A stretch of 64,000 bases of DNA from Sporolactobacillus putidus (GCF_014647035.1 NZ_BMOK01000006.1:1-64000); one strand, 5' to 3'. Shown: positions 16,520-26,454, numbered from the stretch's first letter. Made by a program: numbers and translations. Notes: a model not told the origin generated them from the sequence alone.

Positions 16520-17471
16520 GATCATCCTCCTTTATCCTGCATTTTTCCGGATCCTGATTGACAAATGCCTGAATGCTCGGTTGTCTCAGAGAGTGCCCGG
16601 CACGCCAATCGATATAGTGTACCTTTGCCGTTAGCCAGGGTTTCAGCCAGCGGACTCCCTTTGAGTCCGCCGGCCGAATCGCGAAGGGCATGCTGTCCGT
16701 TTCCAGCGGAACGATAAACGCGCTGAATGCCCGCCACTCCGCTGCCGTCAGTTTGCCCGTTCCGCAGTGCCCGATATAAATCAACCGGTTCAAACGGTCA
16801 TAAAGTCCCAGCAGTACAGAATGAACGATGCCCGAACGATAAGTAACGCCTCCGATAACGGCGATCAGATCTTTGTAATTTTTGATCTTCCTCCAGTCCG
16901 AATTTTGTCCGTTGACAATATATCGGCTCCTGGTATTTTTAGAAACGATTCCTTCCAGACCAAGCTTCTTTACCGTTTGAAATAAAGCTGTTCCGTCTTG
17001 ATGTATTGGGGTCAGCTGAATTCTGTCGGATGGCGTGACGATTCCGCCGAGCAGATCAAGTCTTTCGTTAAGCGGCCGGTCGTTCAGCCATTCTCCGTTG
17101 AGATAAATGAGATCAAAAATCATATAGTACACCGGAACATTTTTCATAGCCGTTTTGACACGATCCGGCCGCCCGATTCCATCCCGCCTCATAACTTCAT
17201 GAAAAGAAGGCCTGCCTTCCTGATCAAGAGCGATGACCTCCCCGTCCAATATGAACGATTCGGCAGCCGCGCTCGTTCTGACGTCTGCGAGTTCCGGAAA
17301 AACTGCTGTCCGCTCATTCTTCTTCCGGTTAAAAAGACGGATTCCCTCTCTATCTAAATAGGAGAGAACCCGGACGCCATCCCACTTGATCTGATGGACC
17401 CACTCAATTCCGTCGGGGATCACCTCGGTGCGGACCGGTTCAAACGGCACAACAGGATCCAGTTTCCGCAT
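16503..17471 (-). CDS. ATP-dependent DNA ligase (LigD ligase domain)
   Basis: A 322-residue ATP-dependent ligase that seals double-strand breaks with Ku. The adenylated lysine sits in HQIKWDGVR near residue 29; further nucleotidyltransferase motifs are FILDGEVIALD, the YMIFDLIYLNG stretch, LEGIVSKNTRSRY and WRKIKNYKD, followed by an OB-fold. It begins 2 bp after the ku stop and overlaps the polymerase gene by 17 bp. Length equals the N-terminal half of fused Bacillus LigD, so the enzyme is intact but split. Confidence 0.93.
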   Translation of the reverse strand: MRKLDPVVPFEPVRTEVIPDGIEWVHQIKWDGVRVLSYLDREGIRLFNRKKNERTAVFPELADVRTSAAAESFILDGEVIALDQEGRPSFHEVMRRDGIGRPDRVKTAMKNVPVYYMIFDLIYLNGEWLNDRPLNERLDLLGGIVTPSDRIQLTPIHQDGTALFQTVKKLGLEGIVSKNTRSRYIVNGQNSDWRKIKNYKDLIAVIGGVTYRSGIVHSVLLGLYDRLNRLIYIGHCGTGKLTAAEWRAFSAFIVPLETDSMPFAIRPADSKGVRWLKPWLTAKVHYIDWRAGHSLRQPSIQAFVNQDPEKCRIKEDDHGNFA

Positions 17472-17473
17472 CT

Positions 17474-18286
17474 TTATACCGTCTTTTTCCGTCTTGCCGT
17501 TCTCTTTTTCGGTCGGGTTTCTTTGACACTCGCCTCCAGGGCGGAGAGCAGATCGACGACGTTCTTCGGCTGAGGAACCCCTTTTTTCTGCTCTGGTTTG
17601 ATGCCGGCGATTTTATTCTGAATCAGATTTTCAAGCTTCAGACGATATTCATCTTTATAGTTCTCCGGCTGGAATTCAGTCGCGAGCTGATCAATCAGCT
17701 GCGTCGCCATATCGAGCTCTTTCTGTACATTTTCGCCGGCAACATTCCCAATTTCCGGAACTTCTTCTATGCTCCTGACCTCATCCGGATAGTACAAGGT
17801 TTCAAGGATCATCCCGTTCCCATGGCTTCGGATCGCGGCGAGATGCTGTTTCGACCGAATGATGATGTTGGCGATTCCGATTTTGGCCGAGTCGCCGATC
17901 GCTTGGCGAAGGAGAGAATAAGCCTTAAGTCCGTTTCCGCCGTCCGGACCGATGTAGTAAGACTTTTCATAGAATATCGGATCGATTTCACTGAGATTCA
18001 CAAAATTGATGATTTCAATGCTTTTGTCACTATCTTCCTGCAAATGACTGAGTTCTTCTTCGCTTACGGCGACAAACTGTTCAGGCGAATACTCGTAACC
18101 CTTAACAATATTCTCGTAGCTGACTTCCTTGCCGCATTTCGAGCACGTCCTTGTGTAATTGATTGGTGCCATGCAGTCCTTGTGCAGCATGCGGAGTTTG
18201 ATATCTTTATCTTCTGTCGCCGTGTAGAGCTTGATCGGGATGTAGACCAGTCCGAACTGGATGCTTCCTTTCCACATTGTGCGCAT
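17474..18286 (-). CDS. ku: Ku double-strand-break end-binding protein
   Basis: A 270-residue bacterial Ku homodimer protein that binds DNA ends and recruits the ligase. Start ATG 18286 follows GGAGAGGTG; a longer reading into the upstream repeat has no support. Seen: MWKGSIQFGLVYIPIKLY opening, a CSKCGKEV zinc-like knuckle near residue 48, the family ELDMATQLIDQL helix, and a Lys/Arg-rich tail (RPKKRTARRKK) typical of the extended C-terminus. First gene of the ku-ligase-polymerase operon. In B. subtilis the equivalents are forespore genes that protect germinating spores; regulation here is not visible. Confidence 0.94.
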   Translation of the reverse strand: MRTMWKGSIQFGLVYIPIKLYTATEDKDIKLRMLHKDCMAPINYTRTCSKCGKEVSYENIVKGYEYSPEQFVAVSEEELSHLQEDSDKSIEIINFVNLSEIDPIFYEKSYYIGPDGGNGLKAYSLLRQAIGDSAKIGIANIIIRSKQHLAAIRSHGNGMILETLYYPDEVRSIEEVPEIGNVAGENVQKELDMATQLIDQLATEFQPENYKDEYRLKLENLIQNKIAGIKPEQKKGVPQPKNVVDLLSALEASVKETRPKKRTARRKKTV

Positions 18287-18327
18287 AAAATCACCTCTCC
18301 GGATAAGTTGCGCAAAAAAAGAAAAAT

Positions 18328-18490
18328 GTATTAGAAGACTTGGCGAAGCCAATCCCTCGCGCACGCAGGCTGAGCCTTAGTTGCGGGGGCCAGGACGGCC
18401 TAATGCCGAACGTGCCGCAGGACGCGGCGATCTGTTCGATCCCTTACACCATAATCCTTAAAATTTTTATACTTTCCTATAGTGTAAAAA
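18328..18490. repeat. Dispersed ~160-bp repeat, copy 1
   Basis: A GC-rich palindromic core (GCCGC-gtcct-GCGGC and GGCC-aggac-GGCC hairpins) is flanked by an AT-rich end bounded by TTACAC / GTGTAA and by an end with GTATTAGAAGACTTGGC. Copy 2 at 22581-22740 is the same sequence in inverted orientation. Copy 1 lies directly upstream of ku, so it contributes to the ku leader or promoter region. Confidence 0.8.
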
Positions 18491-18518
18491 AAACTCCTTC
18501 TCTACTCAAAAAGGAATT
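18486..18518 (-). terminator. Probable terminator of yutE-yutF
   Basis: Stem AACTCCTT / AAGGAATT (one mismatch) with an 11-base loop, followed on the minus strand by eight T. It lies 43 bp past the yutF stop and touches the end of repeat copy 1. Confidence 0.5.
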
Positions 18519-18560
18519 TTTGCACAAAAAAATATTTTTCAATGAAAAGCCAATGAAACG

Positions 18561-19331
18561 TCAGAAAACCCATTCACTCAATGAGCGAAGCGTGTACGTA
18601 GGCTGAACGGTTTTTGTTTCCAGAGCCTGTTCCGATGTGACTCCGGTCAGTACAATCAGCGTGTCCATATCGGCACGGATTCCCGCCATAATGTCGGTGT
18701 CGTAGTTATCGCCGATCAGAAGTGTCCGGTCCTTCGCCGTTCCAAGTTTTCTGAGTGCCTGTTCGATAATGATCGGTTCCGGCTTGCCGATAAAAACCGG
18801 CTGAACACCTGTTGAGACGCTGATGACCGATGTCAGGGAGCCGTTTCCCGGAACCAGGCCGTATTCTGTCGGCAGAGCGGCATCGGGATTCGTTGACACA
18901 AACCCGGCCCCCCGGCGTACGGCAAGGCAGGCCTTCGCATATTTTTCGTAGGTGATCTGCCGGTCCATCCCAAATGCAACGTAATCGGGATCGCTTTCCT
19001 CATATTGAAGACCCTCTGCTTCCATGGCCTGTTTCAGTCCGCGCTCTCCGATGTAATAAACGGTCGCGTCCTGTTTCTGGTTCTTTATGTAACGGGCTGT
19101 CGCCATACTTGTTGTCAGTACATCGTCAGGAGTGCACGGAATGCCGAAGCCGCTGAGCTGGTCCGCCACCGTTTCCTTCGTGCGCGTTGAATTGTTTGTC
19201 ACAAATAAATAAGGGCACTCTCTTTTTTTTAGTTCCTTGACAAATTCCACCGCTTCGGGAATTTTTTCCTTTCCGCGGTAAACCGTGCCGTCGAGATCAA
19301 GCAAAAACCCTTCATATATCTTCCTTTCCAT
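18561..19331 (-). CDS. yutF: HAD-superfamily phosphatase, NagD/YutF type
   Basis: A 256-residue cytosolic haloacid-dehalogenase phosphatase. Motif I LLDLDGTVYRG with the nucleophile Asp near residue 11, motif II FVTNNSTRT, the GKPEP lysine of motif III and motif IV GDNYDTDIMAG are all intact, and the cap is of the NagD (type IIA) kind. Positional ortholog of B. subtilis YutF; natural substrate unknown. ATG 19331 follows GGAGG by 7 bp. Cotranscribed with yutE 29 bp upstream. Confidence 0.92.
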   Translation of the reverse strand: MERKIYEGFLLDLDGTVYRGKEKIPEAVEFVKELKKRECPYLFVTNNSTRTKETVADQLSGFGIPCTPDDVLTTSMATARYIKNQKQDATVYYIGERGLKQAMEAEGLQYEESDPDYVAFGMDRQITYEKYAKACLAVRRGAGFVSTNPDAALPTEYGLVPGNGSLTSVISVSTGVQPVFIGKPEPIIIEQALRKLGTAKDRTLLIGDNYDTDIMAGIRADMDTLIVLTGVTSEQALETKTVQPTYTLRSLSEWVF

Positions 19332-19360
19332 CAATAAACCTCCAGCCTGACGATACTCTT

Positions 19361-19807
19361 TTACTTGCCGGTGTCAGGTGAAAAAGCCGACACCGGCCCA
19401 AGCTCGTTCTCCAGATATTCCGTGATATGTGCAGAAAACCGTTTCAGAGGAACGAGACGCTCTGTTAACATACGGCGCACTTTCTCGTGATCAACGGCTG
19501 TGTACTCCTGTACAAGCATTTTGCGGAGCCGCACGACCTCCCTGATGGCGGATGCGTCCTCCGAGGGCAGCACCGATTCGTCCTCCAGAATATCGATAAC
19601 ATCTTCATACCCGCCCGGATCGCGCATGATAAAGCCGTCGATCATTTGATTGCCGACGTCGATCATGGATTCGATCAGAATCTGAGCCAGGCGTTCCAGT
19701 GCGAGATGCGCGGTTGGAGAATCCCAGCCATCCCTTTCGAAAAGATCCAAAAGTGAATCCATATAGTTCAATGTTCTGCCGATCTTGCGACGATCTACAA
19801 AATACAT
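19361..19807 (-). CDS. yutE: YutE-like HepT/DUF86 family protein
   Basis: A 148-residue helical protein of the DUF86 family, to which the HepT RNase toxins belong. Start ATG 19807 follows GAGGGG by about 6 bp. The family active motif RX4HXY reads RKMLVQEY here, so the histidine is replaced by Gln, arguing against RNase activity. No MntA-type nucleotidyltransferase antitoxin is next to it; the neighbour is yutF, as in B. subtilis, where the gene is a stable chromosomal fixture. Confidence 0.82.
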   Translation of the reverse strand: MYFVDRRKIGRTLNYMDSLLDLFERDGWDSPTAHLALERLAQILIESMIDVGNQMIDGFIMRDPGGYEDVIDILEDESVLPSEDASAIREVVRLRKMLVQEYTAVDHEKVRRMLTERLVPLKRFSAHITEYLENELGPVSAFSPDTGK

Positions 19808-19960
19808 GACGTTCCCCTCTTTAATCAAATAGTAAAATTCTCCAAGTTTCATCAGGAAGCCAATTGGCAGTGCCGTATGTCATGCCGTCTGGGATCTTTC
19901 CGGATTCACTCATCAATTGAATGTTTTCTGCACAGAATACCGGAAAGGAGGTACAAAGAA

Positions 19961-20236
19961 ATGGACCGTTTGCGAAAACCATTGCGTTCAAATATTCACA
20001 TTGCTGAAAAAAGCCGCAATCCATCCGTGTCCGAAGAATTTCCCGAAGGGGCTTATGGTACCGGAAAAACCGGCGTTACCGGCGGGCGTCGGAAGGCGGC
20101 AGACTGTTTTTTGAAAAACCTGAGAAACAGTTCCGTCCGTAACCCGCTCAGTCACGGCTGTTTGTCACTTTTTTCAGCACAAAATAAGCGCAGCCGAAGC
20201 TGCAGTATTCGACCAGATAATCCACCAGCGTGCTGA
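19961..20236 (+). CDS. Small conserved hypothetical protein
   Basis: A 91-residue ORF with a textbook ribosome site (AAAGGAGGT, 7 bp before ATG 19961). The N-terminal half, around SNIHIAEKSRNPSVSEEF and PEGAYGTGKTG, resembles short proteins of Bacilli annotated only as cytosolic protein; this is from memory. The last ~30 residues are antisense to the 3' end of yutD (89-bp overlap) and Cys/Ser/Arg-rich, so the gene may really end earlier or carry a 3' frameshift. No function proposed. Confidence 0.6.
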   Translation: MDRLRKPLRSNIHIAEKSRNPSVSEEFPEGAYGTGKTGVTGGRRKAADCFLKNLRNSSVRNPLSHGCLSLFSAQNKRSRSCSIRPDNPPAC

Positions 20237-20444
20237 TTTTCGTGTCAAATGTCGACTTTTGATTCTGATCGTCATAGAATCCCCTGAGCCGAAGCTGCTG
20301 GTAGCCCCAGTCTCCGACGATATAGTCGAATTTATTCAGTATGTCGCTGTATCGCTTGTAGAATGCTTCCTCATTCCAACCGTTGCGTACGTTTTCAATG
20401 ACTTCGTAACGGTGGTGATCGACGGCGACAGTCACATTGCTCAA
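20148..20444 (-). CDS. yutD: YutD family protein (DUF1027)
   Basis: A 98-residue cytosolic protein of unknown function conserved in Bacilli. The signature stretch YSDILNKFDYIVGDWGYQQLRLRGFY (residues ~32-57) and the C-terminal YCSFGCAYFVLKK match the family. Ribosome site and ATG are clear. Situated as in B. subtilis between yutE and the lytH region. Its 3' end overlaps the convergent small ORF at 19961. Confidence 0.88.
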   Translation of the reverse strand: MSNVTVAVDHHRYEVIENVRNGWNEEAFYKRYSDILNKFDYIVGDWGYQQLRLRGFYDDQNQKSTFDTKISTLVDYLVEYCSFGCAYFVLKKVTNSRD

Positions 20445-20671
20445 CAGATAACCCTCCTTAATCTCGATGAAGCCGGACAGATCCTTTCCGAGGCGCTTCG
20501 GGTGTGCCTGCTTGATTGGTATTCGGGACAGACCCAGGCAAAACGGAATGGAAGCGAGCCTGCAAATTTATTATAACAGATCCGGCGAAATCCGGAGAAC
20601 GAGATCTTGGTTCTGCAGTTGTTCGGAATTCGCTTTACTTCTAATTGTAAAAGAGAGGACCGTCATCTAAC

Positions 20672-21664
20672 ATGATTTATTTTTCACGGATTGCAAGCTG
20701 CATCGTTTTACTTTTTATTCTGTCGTCGGACTTTGCTTCAGGAAAAACGCTTACAGAGAAGGCGGTTTATGCGGAACGGAAATCCCTTTATCTTAAAACG
20801 TCCGCGTTGACCGGAGTCCCGTGGAGTGTGATCGCCGGATGTGATCAGTACGCGCGCAATATTGCCTCGTTTAAGCGATCCGGCAAGACGGACATTCCGC
20901 TTATCAGCCTGAACTTCAGCAAAAAAGCATGGACCGGCCTTCTCAATCCGGACGAAAACGATGATGATCCGAAAACCATCGCTTTCTTTGGCGGCGCGGG
21001 AAAAGATGGGAACGGCGATGGAAAAGCCAGTCTGGAGAATCCGGAAGACCGCCTGTTCGCTTTTGCGGAGCGGATTGCCGAATTCGGTCCGGGTGAACAA
21101 AATTACAGGATTGCCATCTGGGATATTTACCGAAGAGGCAAAGCCGTGGACCTGATCGAAGATTACGCGCGCCTGTTTGAAGCGTTCAATTCTACGGATC
21201 TATACAGCCACGCCTTCCCGCTTCCCCTTCGGTCTAATTACGATTATAAATCGACCTGGGGCGAACGCCGCGGCTGGGGCGGACTGCGCATTCATGAGGG
21301 TACGGATCTGTTCGCCAATTATGGAACGCCGGTCCGCGCGACGGCCTACGGCATTGTCGAGATGATCGGTTGGAACAAATATGGCGGCTGGCGGCTGGGT
21401 ATCCGCGACATTCAGGGAAATTATCATTATTTTGCCCACCTGAACGGCTACGCGCCGCATATCCGCAAAGGATCGATCACAAAGCCGGGACAGGAGATCG
21501 GCTACGTTGGAAGTTCGGGTTATGGTCCGAAGGGGACGCAAGGCAAATTTCCCCCGCATCTTCATTACGGCATCTATCGCGATAACGGACGTACGGAATT
21601 TTCCTTTGACCCCTATCCTGTCCTCCGGGTATGGGAGAAACAGGAAAAAGCCGCAAAACATTGA
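20672..21664 (+). CDS. lytH: M23 endopeptidase LytH
   Basis: A 330-residue secreted metallopeptidase. N-terminal signal segment (IASCIVLLFILSSDFASG), a central helical region, and a C-terminal LytM/M23 domain whose zinc ligands are visible in RIHEGTDLFANYGTPV and PPHLHYGIY. In B. subtilis LytH (YunA) is an L-Ala-D-Glu endopeptidase made in the mother cell that trims spore cortex peptides to single L-alanine. Position beside yunB supports this. ATG 20672 has AGAGAGG about 13 bp upstream. The gene is monocistronic on the plus strand. Confidence 0.93.
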   Translation: MIYFSRIASCIVLLFILSSDFASGKTLTEKAVYAERKSLYLKTSALTGVPWSVIAGCDQYARNIASFKRSGKTDIPLISLNFSKKAWTGLLNPDENDDDPKTIAFFGGAGKDGNGDGKASLENPEDRLFAFAERIAEFGPGEQNYRIAIWDIYRRGKAVDLIEDYARLFEAFNSTDLYSHAFPLPLRSNYDYKSTWGERRGWGGLRIHEGTDLFANYGTPVRATAYGIVEMIGWNKYGGWRLGIRDIQGNYHYFAHLNGYAPHIRKGSITKPGQEIGYVGSSGYGPKGTQGKFPPHLHYGIYRDNGRTEFSFDPYPVLRVWEKQEKAAKH

Positions 21665-21699
21665 CAGACACGGTTGACCCTGGCTTTCCTCGGCCCGCG

Positions 21700-22527
21700 T
21701 CAATTATTAGTTGTCTGGCCTTTAGGCGCCGAACCCGGTATCGGATTGATTGGAAGAGCCGGCGATGACCCGCTTCCGCCTGAACTATAATAGTAAGGCA
21801 CGCCCTGGGGAAGTACTTTCGACCCGATCGGAATATGCTGATTAATGGTCGCTGTCTGCATCGCAAACGGGACGATGACATTGACTTTGACATTGACATT
21901 CAGGTAAATGACGAAAATAATATTATTTATACCGACATTTTTGTAATCCCACTGGATGTCTGTTGCTACATTGCTAACCACATCCATTTCAACAGGAATA
22001 CGCGGACCGTAATTGCTGAGCAGGGCATTGTTTAAGATCTGACCAAGCGGAATATTGGCGATCATGCCTGTTCCTCCACTGTTTTGTACGTACTGAAGAT
22101 CCTGAGCCGGTCCGTTAGTCATTGTAATTTTCCCTTTTTCGGCCATTCGGAGAAACCATAAAATCCGATCGGATATGACGCCCCTGATCCGGTTTGCTTC
22201 AGCGGAATTCAATTCATAATCGCTGACCTCGTTCTGGGCATTCCTGTGCGTCACAATTAACTTATTCGTGTCCATATTCGGGAGCTGATTCGGATCGGTG
22301 TTTTTCTGGATATTGGCCAGCACGTTCTCTCCGACGCCGTAGTTGATCGCGTAATTGCCCAGTTGTTCAGCCTGGGACACGGCGATATTCATCACCGCCG
22401 GTTTCATCTGATCGTTCACAATCCAGATTCCCGCCCAAGTAAACAGAATAAAAATAAGCAGGGACAGGAAAAATACCTTCCTGAGCGGCATCGTTCTTCT
22501 TGTGTATCGTCTGCTGGGCTTAAACAT
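21700..22527 (-). CDS. yunB: Sporulation protein YunB
   Basis: A 275-residue protein with one N-terminal membrane anchor (VFFLSLLIFILFTWAGIWIV) after a basic leader (FKPSRRYTRRT), then a soluble domain with the family segment MNIAVSQAEQLGNYAINYGV. YunB is a mother-cell (sigma-E) sporulation protein needed for full spore formation in B. subtilis. GGGGG lies 6 bp before the ATG. A repeat copy occupies its upstream region from 22581. Convergent with lytH. Confidence 0.92.
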   Translation of the reverse strand: MFKPSRRYTRRTMPLRKVFFLSLLIFILFTWAGIWIVNDQMKPAVMNIAVSQAEQLGNYAINYGVGENVLANIQKNTDPNQLPNMDTNKLIVTHRNAQNEVSDYELNSAEANRIRGVISDRILWFLRMAEKGKITMTNGPAQDLQYVQNSGGTGMIANIPLGQILNNALLSNYGPRIPVEMDVVSNVATDIQWDYKNVGINNIIFVIYLNVNVKVNVIVPFAMQTATINQHIPIGSKVLPQGVPYYYSSGGSGSSPALPINPIPGSAPKGQTTNN

Positions 22528-22580
22528 GACAAACCCCCTTCACCTCATCTATATGCTGAGCGGGAAGGGGATAAAAGTCT

Positions 22581-22740
22581 TTTTTACACTATAGGAAAGT
22601 ACAAAAATTTTAAGAATTATGGTGTAAGGGACCGAACAGATCGCCGTGTCCTGCGGCACGTTCGGCATTAGGCCGTCCTGGCCCCCGCAACTAAGGCTCA
22701 GCCTGCGCCAAAGGCCCCGCTTTGCCAAGTTTTCTAATAC
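22581..22740. repeat. Dispersed ~160-bp repeat, copy 2 (inverted)
   Basis: Reverse complement of the element at 18328-18490, conserved along its whole length apart from ~20 bp near the right end. It fills most of the 300-bp gap between yunC and yunB. With copy 1 it forms an inverted pair 4.1 kb apart around yutF, yutE, yutD, lytH and yunB. Confidence 0.8.
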
Positions 22741-22828
22741 AGACTGAAAAAGCCAATATTTCTACCAATCAGCAGCGAACCGCCTCATGCGTCTTTCCAG
22801 AACGTGCAGATTTTTCTTGCCGCGGTCC

Positions 22829-23131
22829 TCAAACCATTTTCAGCAGCGCTTCTCGGCCGGTCATCCCGGCCTGTATACCGCGTTTTTCAGCCTCCGCTGT
22901 CACTTCGGCGAGCGGCGCGTTCAGCAGCTCCTCAAGCGTCCGGACGCCGACCGCCTTTCCGGCTATGATTCCCCGATCGGCAAGCTGATCGTTGAGCAGC
23001 CGCACATCAAGCGCGCCGCACATAATGTAGCCTGACTGATTCGCAACCGCAAGCAGCGTCGTTTTCGGCAACTTTACCGTGACCGCCTGAAAAGGCAACC
23101 CCTCAATCATCATCGGTTCCAGTTTAATCAC
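22829..23131 (-). CDS. yunC: YunC family protein (DUF1805)
   Basis: A 100-residue small protein of the DUF1805 family, typified by LLAVANQSGYIMCGALDVRLLNDQ (residues ~26-50) and the following IIAGKAVGVRTLEELL. Function unknown; the family often sits next to the YunD phosphatase as here. GTG start 23131 follows GGAGG by about 8 bp. The extra C-terminal stretch EKRGIQAGMTGREALLKM is typical of longer family members. Confidence 0.88.
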   Translation of the reverse strand: MIKLEPMMIEGLPFQAVTVKLPKTTLLAVANQSGYIMCGALDVRLLNDQLADRGIIAGKAVGVRTLEELLNAPLAEVTAEAEKRGIQAGMTGREALLKMV

Positions 23132-23197
23132 TATTACTGCCTCCCTCCTCTTCTATCCTATGGAAAAAAGGGCGGAGAGTGACAAATACCCGGCCTC

Positions 23198-24574
23198 TCA
23201 GGCCAGTTTATTCAGACGCCAGGCCAGCAGGTCGCGCAGTGTCTCGGGAAGAAAATAACGCTGATCCGCCCGGACAATCGGCGGAAGAAAAGTGCCAAAA
23301 GTGAAAACATCAATCGTGCCGATGCTGTAGCGATCATTCATCTGAATCGGAATGCCGCCGATGCGAACACCATAGGGTTCCTGCAAATCCCCATTCGATC
23401 TTGTCCCGTACGTCAGATTGCTGAAAACCAGCTTGCCGAGCACTTTGCCGCGAAACCCGAATCCTTTGAGTGCGTATGTCTGAAATTCTTTTCTCAGTCC
23501 GAGCTGTATCATCTGGACAATCTCACGGCCCGTCACTTGCACTTTGCACGGATTGATCGGGTGAGGACAAATATGGTGCACATCGAATTTTGTGACCGGT
23601 CCGGCTTCCAGACCACCAAGGATGACTCCTGCGTTCACAAGTCCGATATCTGCACGGCACCATTTTTTTAACGCATCGGCCATGATCAAGGTCAGTTCTG
23701 TATCCTCGAACCAGCTGACAGGCAGCGCATGATCCAGCCGCGCCACTTCCTGCTGCATATTTGCCCTACCTTCAGCCGTCAGTCTCCGAACCTCATCCTC
23801 GGTCGTCTGATCCGGCGTTTCCCTGAGGGTCACAAGATCGGCTCCCTTGTACGTCACCTGATGCTTTTTCTCATCATACTCCAGAACGATGTGCCCGGCG
23901 AAACGGCCGAACTTTCCTGCCTGGGCAATCAGTGTCGAGCCGACGATCATTCCCTGCTCAAGCACATGATGCGTGTGTGCGCCGATAATCACATCGATTC
24001 CGTCCAGCTCTTCGGCAATACGCTCATCAAAAGGCAGGCCGACATGCGACAATAGAACAACAACATCTGTTTCCGTGCGCAACTTTTCGAGAAGCGGTTT
24101 GAGTACAGAAAAGGGATCGCGGATGTCCCAGCCAAGCTGCCCGTAAAATTTTGAAAAAGCGGCCGTCAGTCCGATAAGACCCACCTTCACTCCCGCCATA
24201 TTCTTGATCACGTACGGTCTGCACCAGTCAGGGCGCTCACCCGTTTCCTCAAACAAGTTGGCAAGCACGACATCGAAAGTTCGGTCGTTATAGACCGTAT
24301 TCAATGTGTCCTTGGTAAATGTAATGCCTTCATTATTGCCAATGGTCACGGCATCATAATTCGCATCATTGAGCAGCTTGACATTTCCTTTGCCGAGAAG
24401 CCCTTCCGTCATTGGGTTGACGCGATCCATATGATCCCCGAGATCCAGTGTCAGATAGGGCTCACCCTCCTCCCTCAGCCGATGCCGCTCAAGATTCAGG
24501 TAGCTCACAAGACTTCCCCAGTGGTCAAAGTGACTGTGCAAGTCATTCGTATGAAAAAAATGGAGCGATATCAA
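23198..24574 (-). CDS. yunD: Metallophosphatase / 5'-nucleotidase family protein YunD
   Basis: A 458-residue two-domain phosphoesterase. N-terminal calcineurin-like domain with the dimetal motifs HTNDLHSHF, LDLGDHMD, GNNEG, LLSHVG and GAHTHH; C-terminal 5'-nucleotidase substrate domain (GLVNAGVILGGLEAGPVTKFDVHHICPHPINP). No signal peptide, so it is cytosolic, unlike most UshA-type enzymes. Start TTG 24574 follows GGAGG by 7 bp. Probable substrates are nucleotides; B. subtilis YunD is not well characterised. Confidence 0.92.
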   Translation of the reverse strand: MISLHFFHTNDLHSHFDHWGSLVSYLNLERHRLREEGEPYLTLDLGDHMDRVNPMTEGLLGKGNVKLLNDANYDAVTIGNNEGITFTKDTLNTVYNDRTFDVVLANLFEETGERPDWCRPYVIKNMAGVKVGLIGLTAAFSKFYGQLGWDIRDPFSVLKPLLEKLRTETDVVVLLSHVGLPFDERIAEELDGIDVIIGAHTHHVLEQGMIVGSTLIAQAGKFGRFAGHIVLEYDEKKHQVTYKGADLVTLRETPDQTTEDEVRRLTAEGRANMQQEVARLDHALPVSWFEDTELTLIMADALKKWCRADIGLVNAGVILGGLEAGPVTKFDVHHICPHPINPCKVQVTGREIVQMIQLGLRKEFQTYALKGFGFRGKVLGKLVFSNLTYGTRSNGDLQEPYGVRIGGIPIQMNDRYSIGTIDVFTFGTFLPPIVRADQRYFLPETLRDLLAWRLNKLA

Positions 24575-24862
24575 TCCAAAACCTCCCGATCATTCACCAT
24601 TAAGCTGCTTCGATCAAAAGTATTCCTTGCCTTCGGATAAACTTTATGAAGAATGGGCGGCCCGCTTCGGCCGCAAGCCGTTTATCTTCGAAACATCGAT
24701 TTATTTCATTAAAGGAGTCATTCCGCTTTAGCCGGATCTTTTCCTGCCCGGACAAATCAGGAACATTTTTCAGACCTAACTTATATTGTAGCGCTTCTTC
24801 CGACCGCCCTTCAAGATATTCCGTTAAGCCCGCACATCCCATTATCCGGCCTGCATAAACAG
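24575..24862. other. Intergenic stretch without a supported gene
   Basis: Between yunD and the suf terminator. A 92-codon minus-strand reading (24600-24878) exists, but its first codons overlap the terminator hairpin and it has no convincing ribosome site. It could be a remnant; I do not call a gene. Confidence 0.5.
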
Positions 24863-24903
24863 AAAAAAGTCCCGTCAATCCTGTTGAAAGATTGAAGGGA
24901 CTT
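24863..24903 (-). terminator. Terminator of the suf operon
   Basis: Stem AAGTCCCGTCAATC / GATTGAAGGGACTT with one mismatch and a 9-base loop, followed on the minus strand by TTTTTT. It lies about 30 bp past the sufB stop. Confidence 0.88.
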
Positions 24904-24930
24904 GATCTGTTTCAGATCAGTGCAGCTCGA

Positions 24931-26334
<1,404 letters not shown>

Positions 26335-26454
26335 TACAGGATCCCTCCTTTTAAAGGTTTGAAAAATTTGCATTGCCGCGCCGGAACTATCAACTTTAAA
26401 GCAGGACGTCCCTTAAAAGTTTTATCGACGAAGGTTAAGAGTCGTGTCTCACTG

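Noticed and set aside
16503-16525. Frameshift separating the ligase and polymerase parts of LigD
   Set aside because: The polymerase gene has its own AAAGGAGG and ATG, and both proteins begin and end at natural domain borders.
19361-19807. HepT/MntA toxin-antitoxin pair
   Set aside because: No nucleotidyltransferase neighbour and the catalytic His is missing.
24600-24878. 92-codon minus-strand gene between yunD and sufB
   Set aside because: Its start lies in the suf terminator, no ribosome site is convincing and I recognise no domain.
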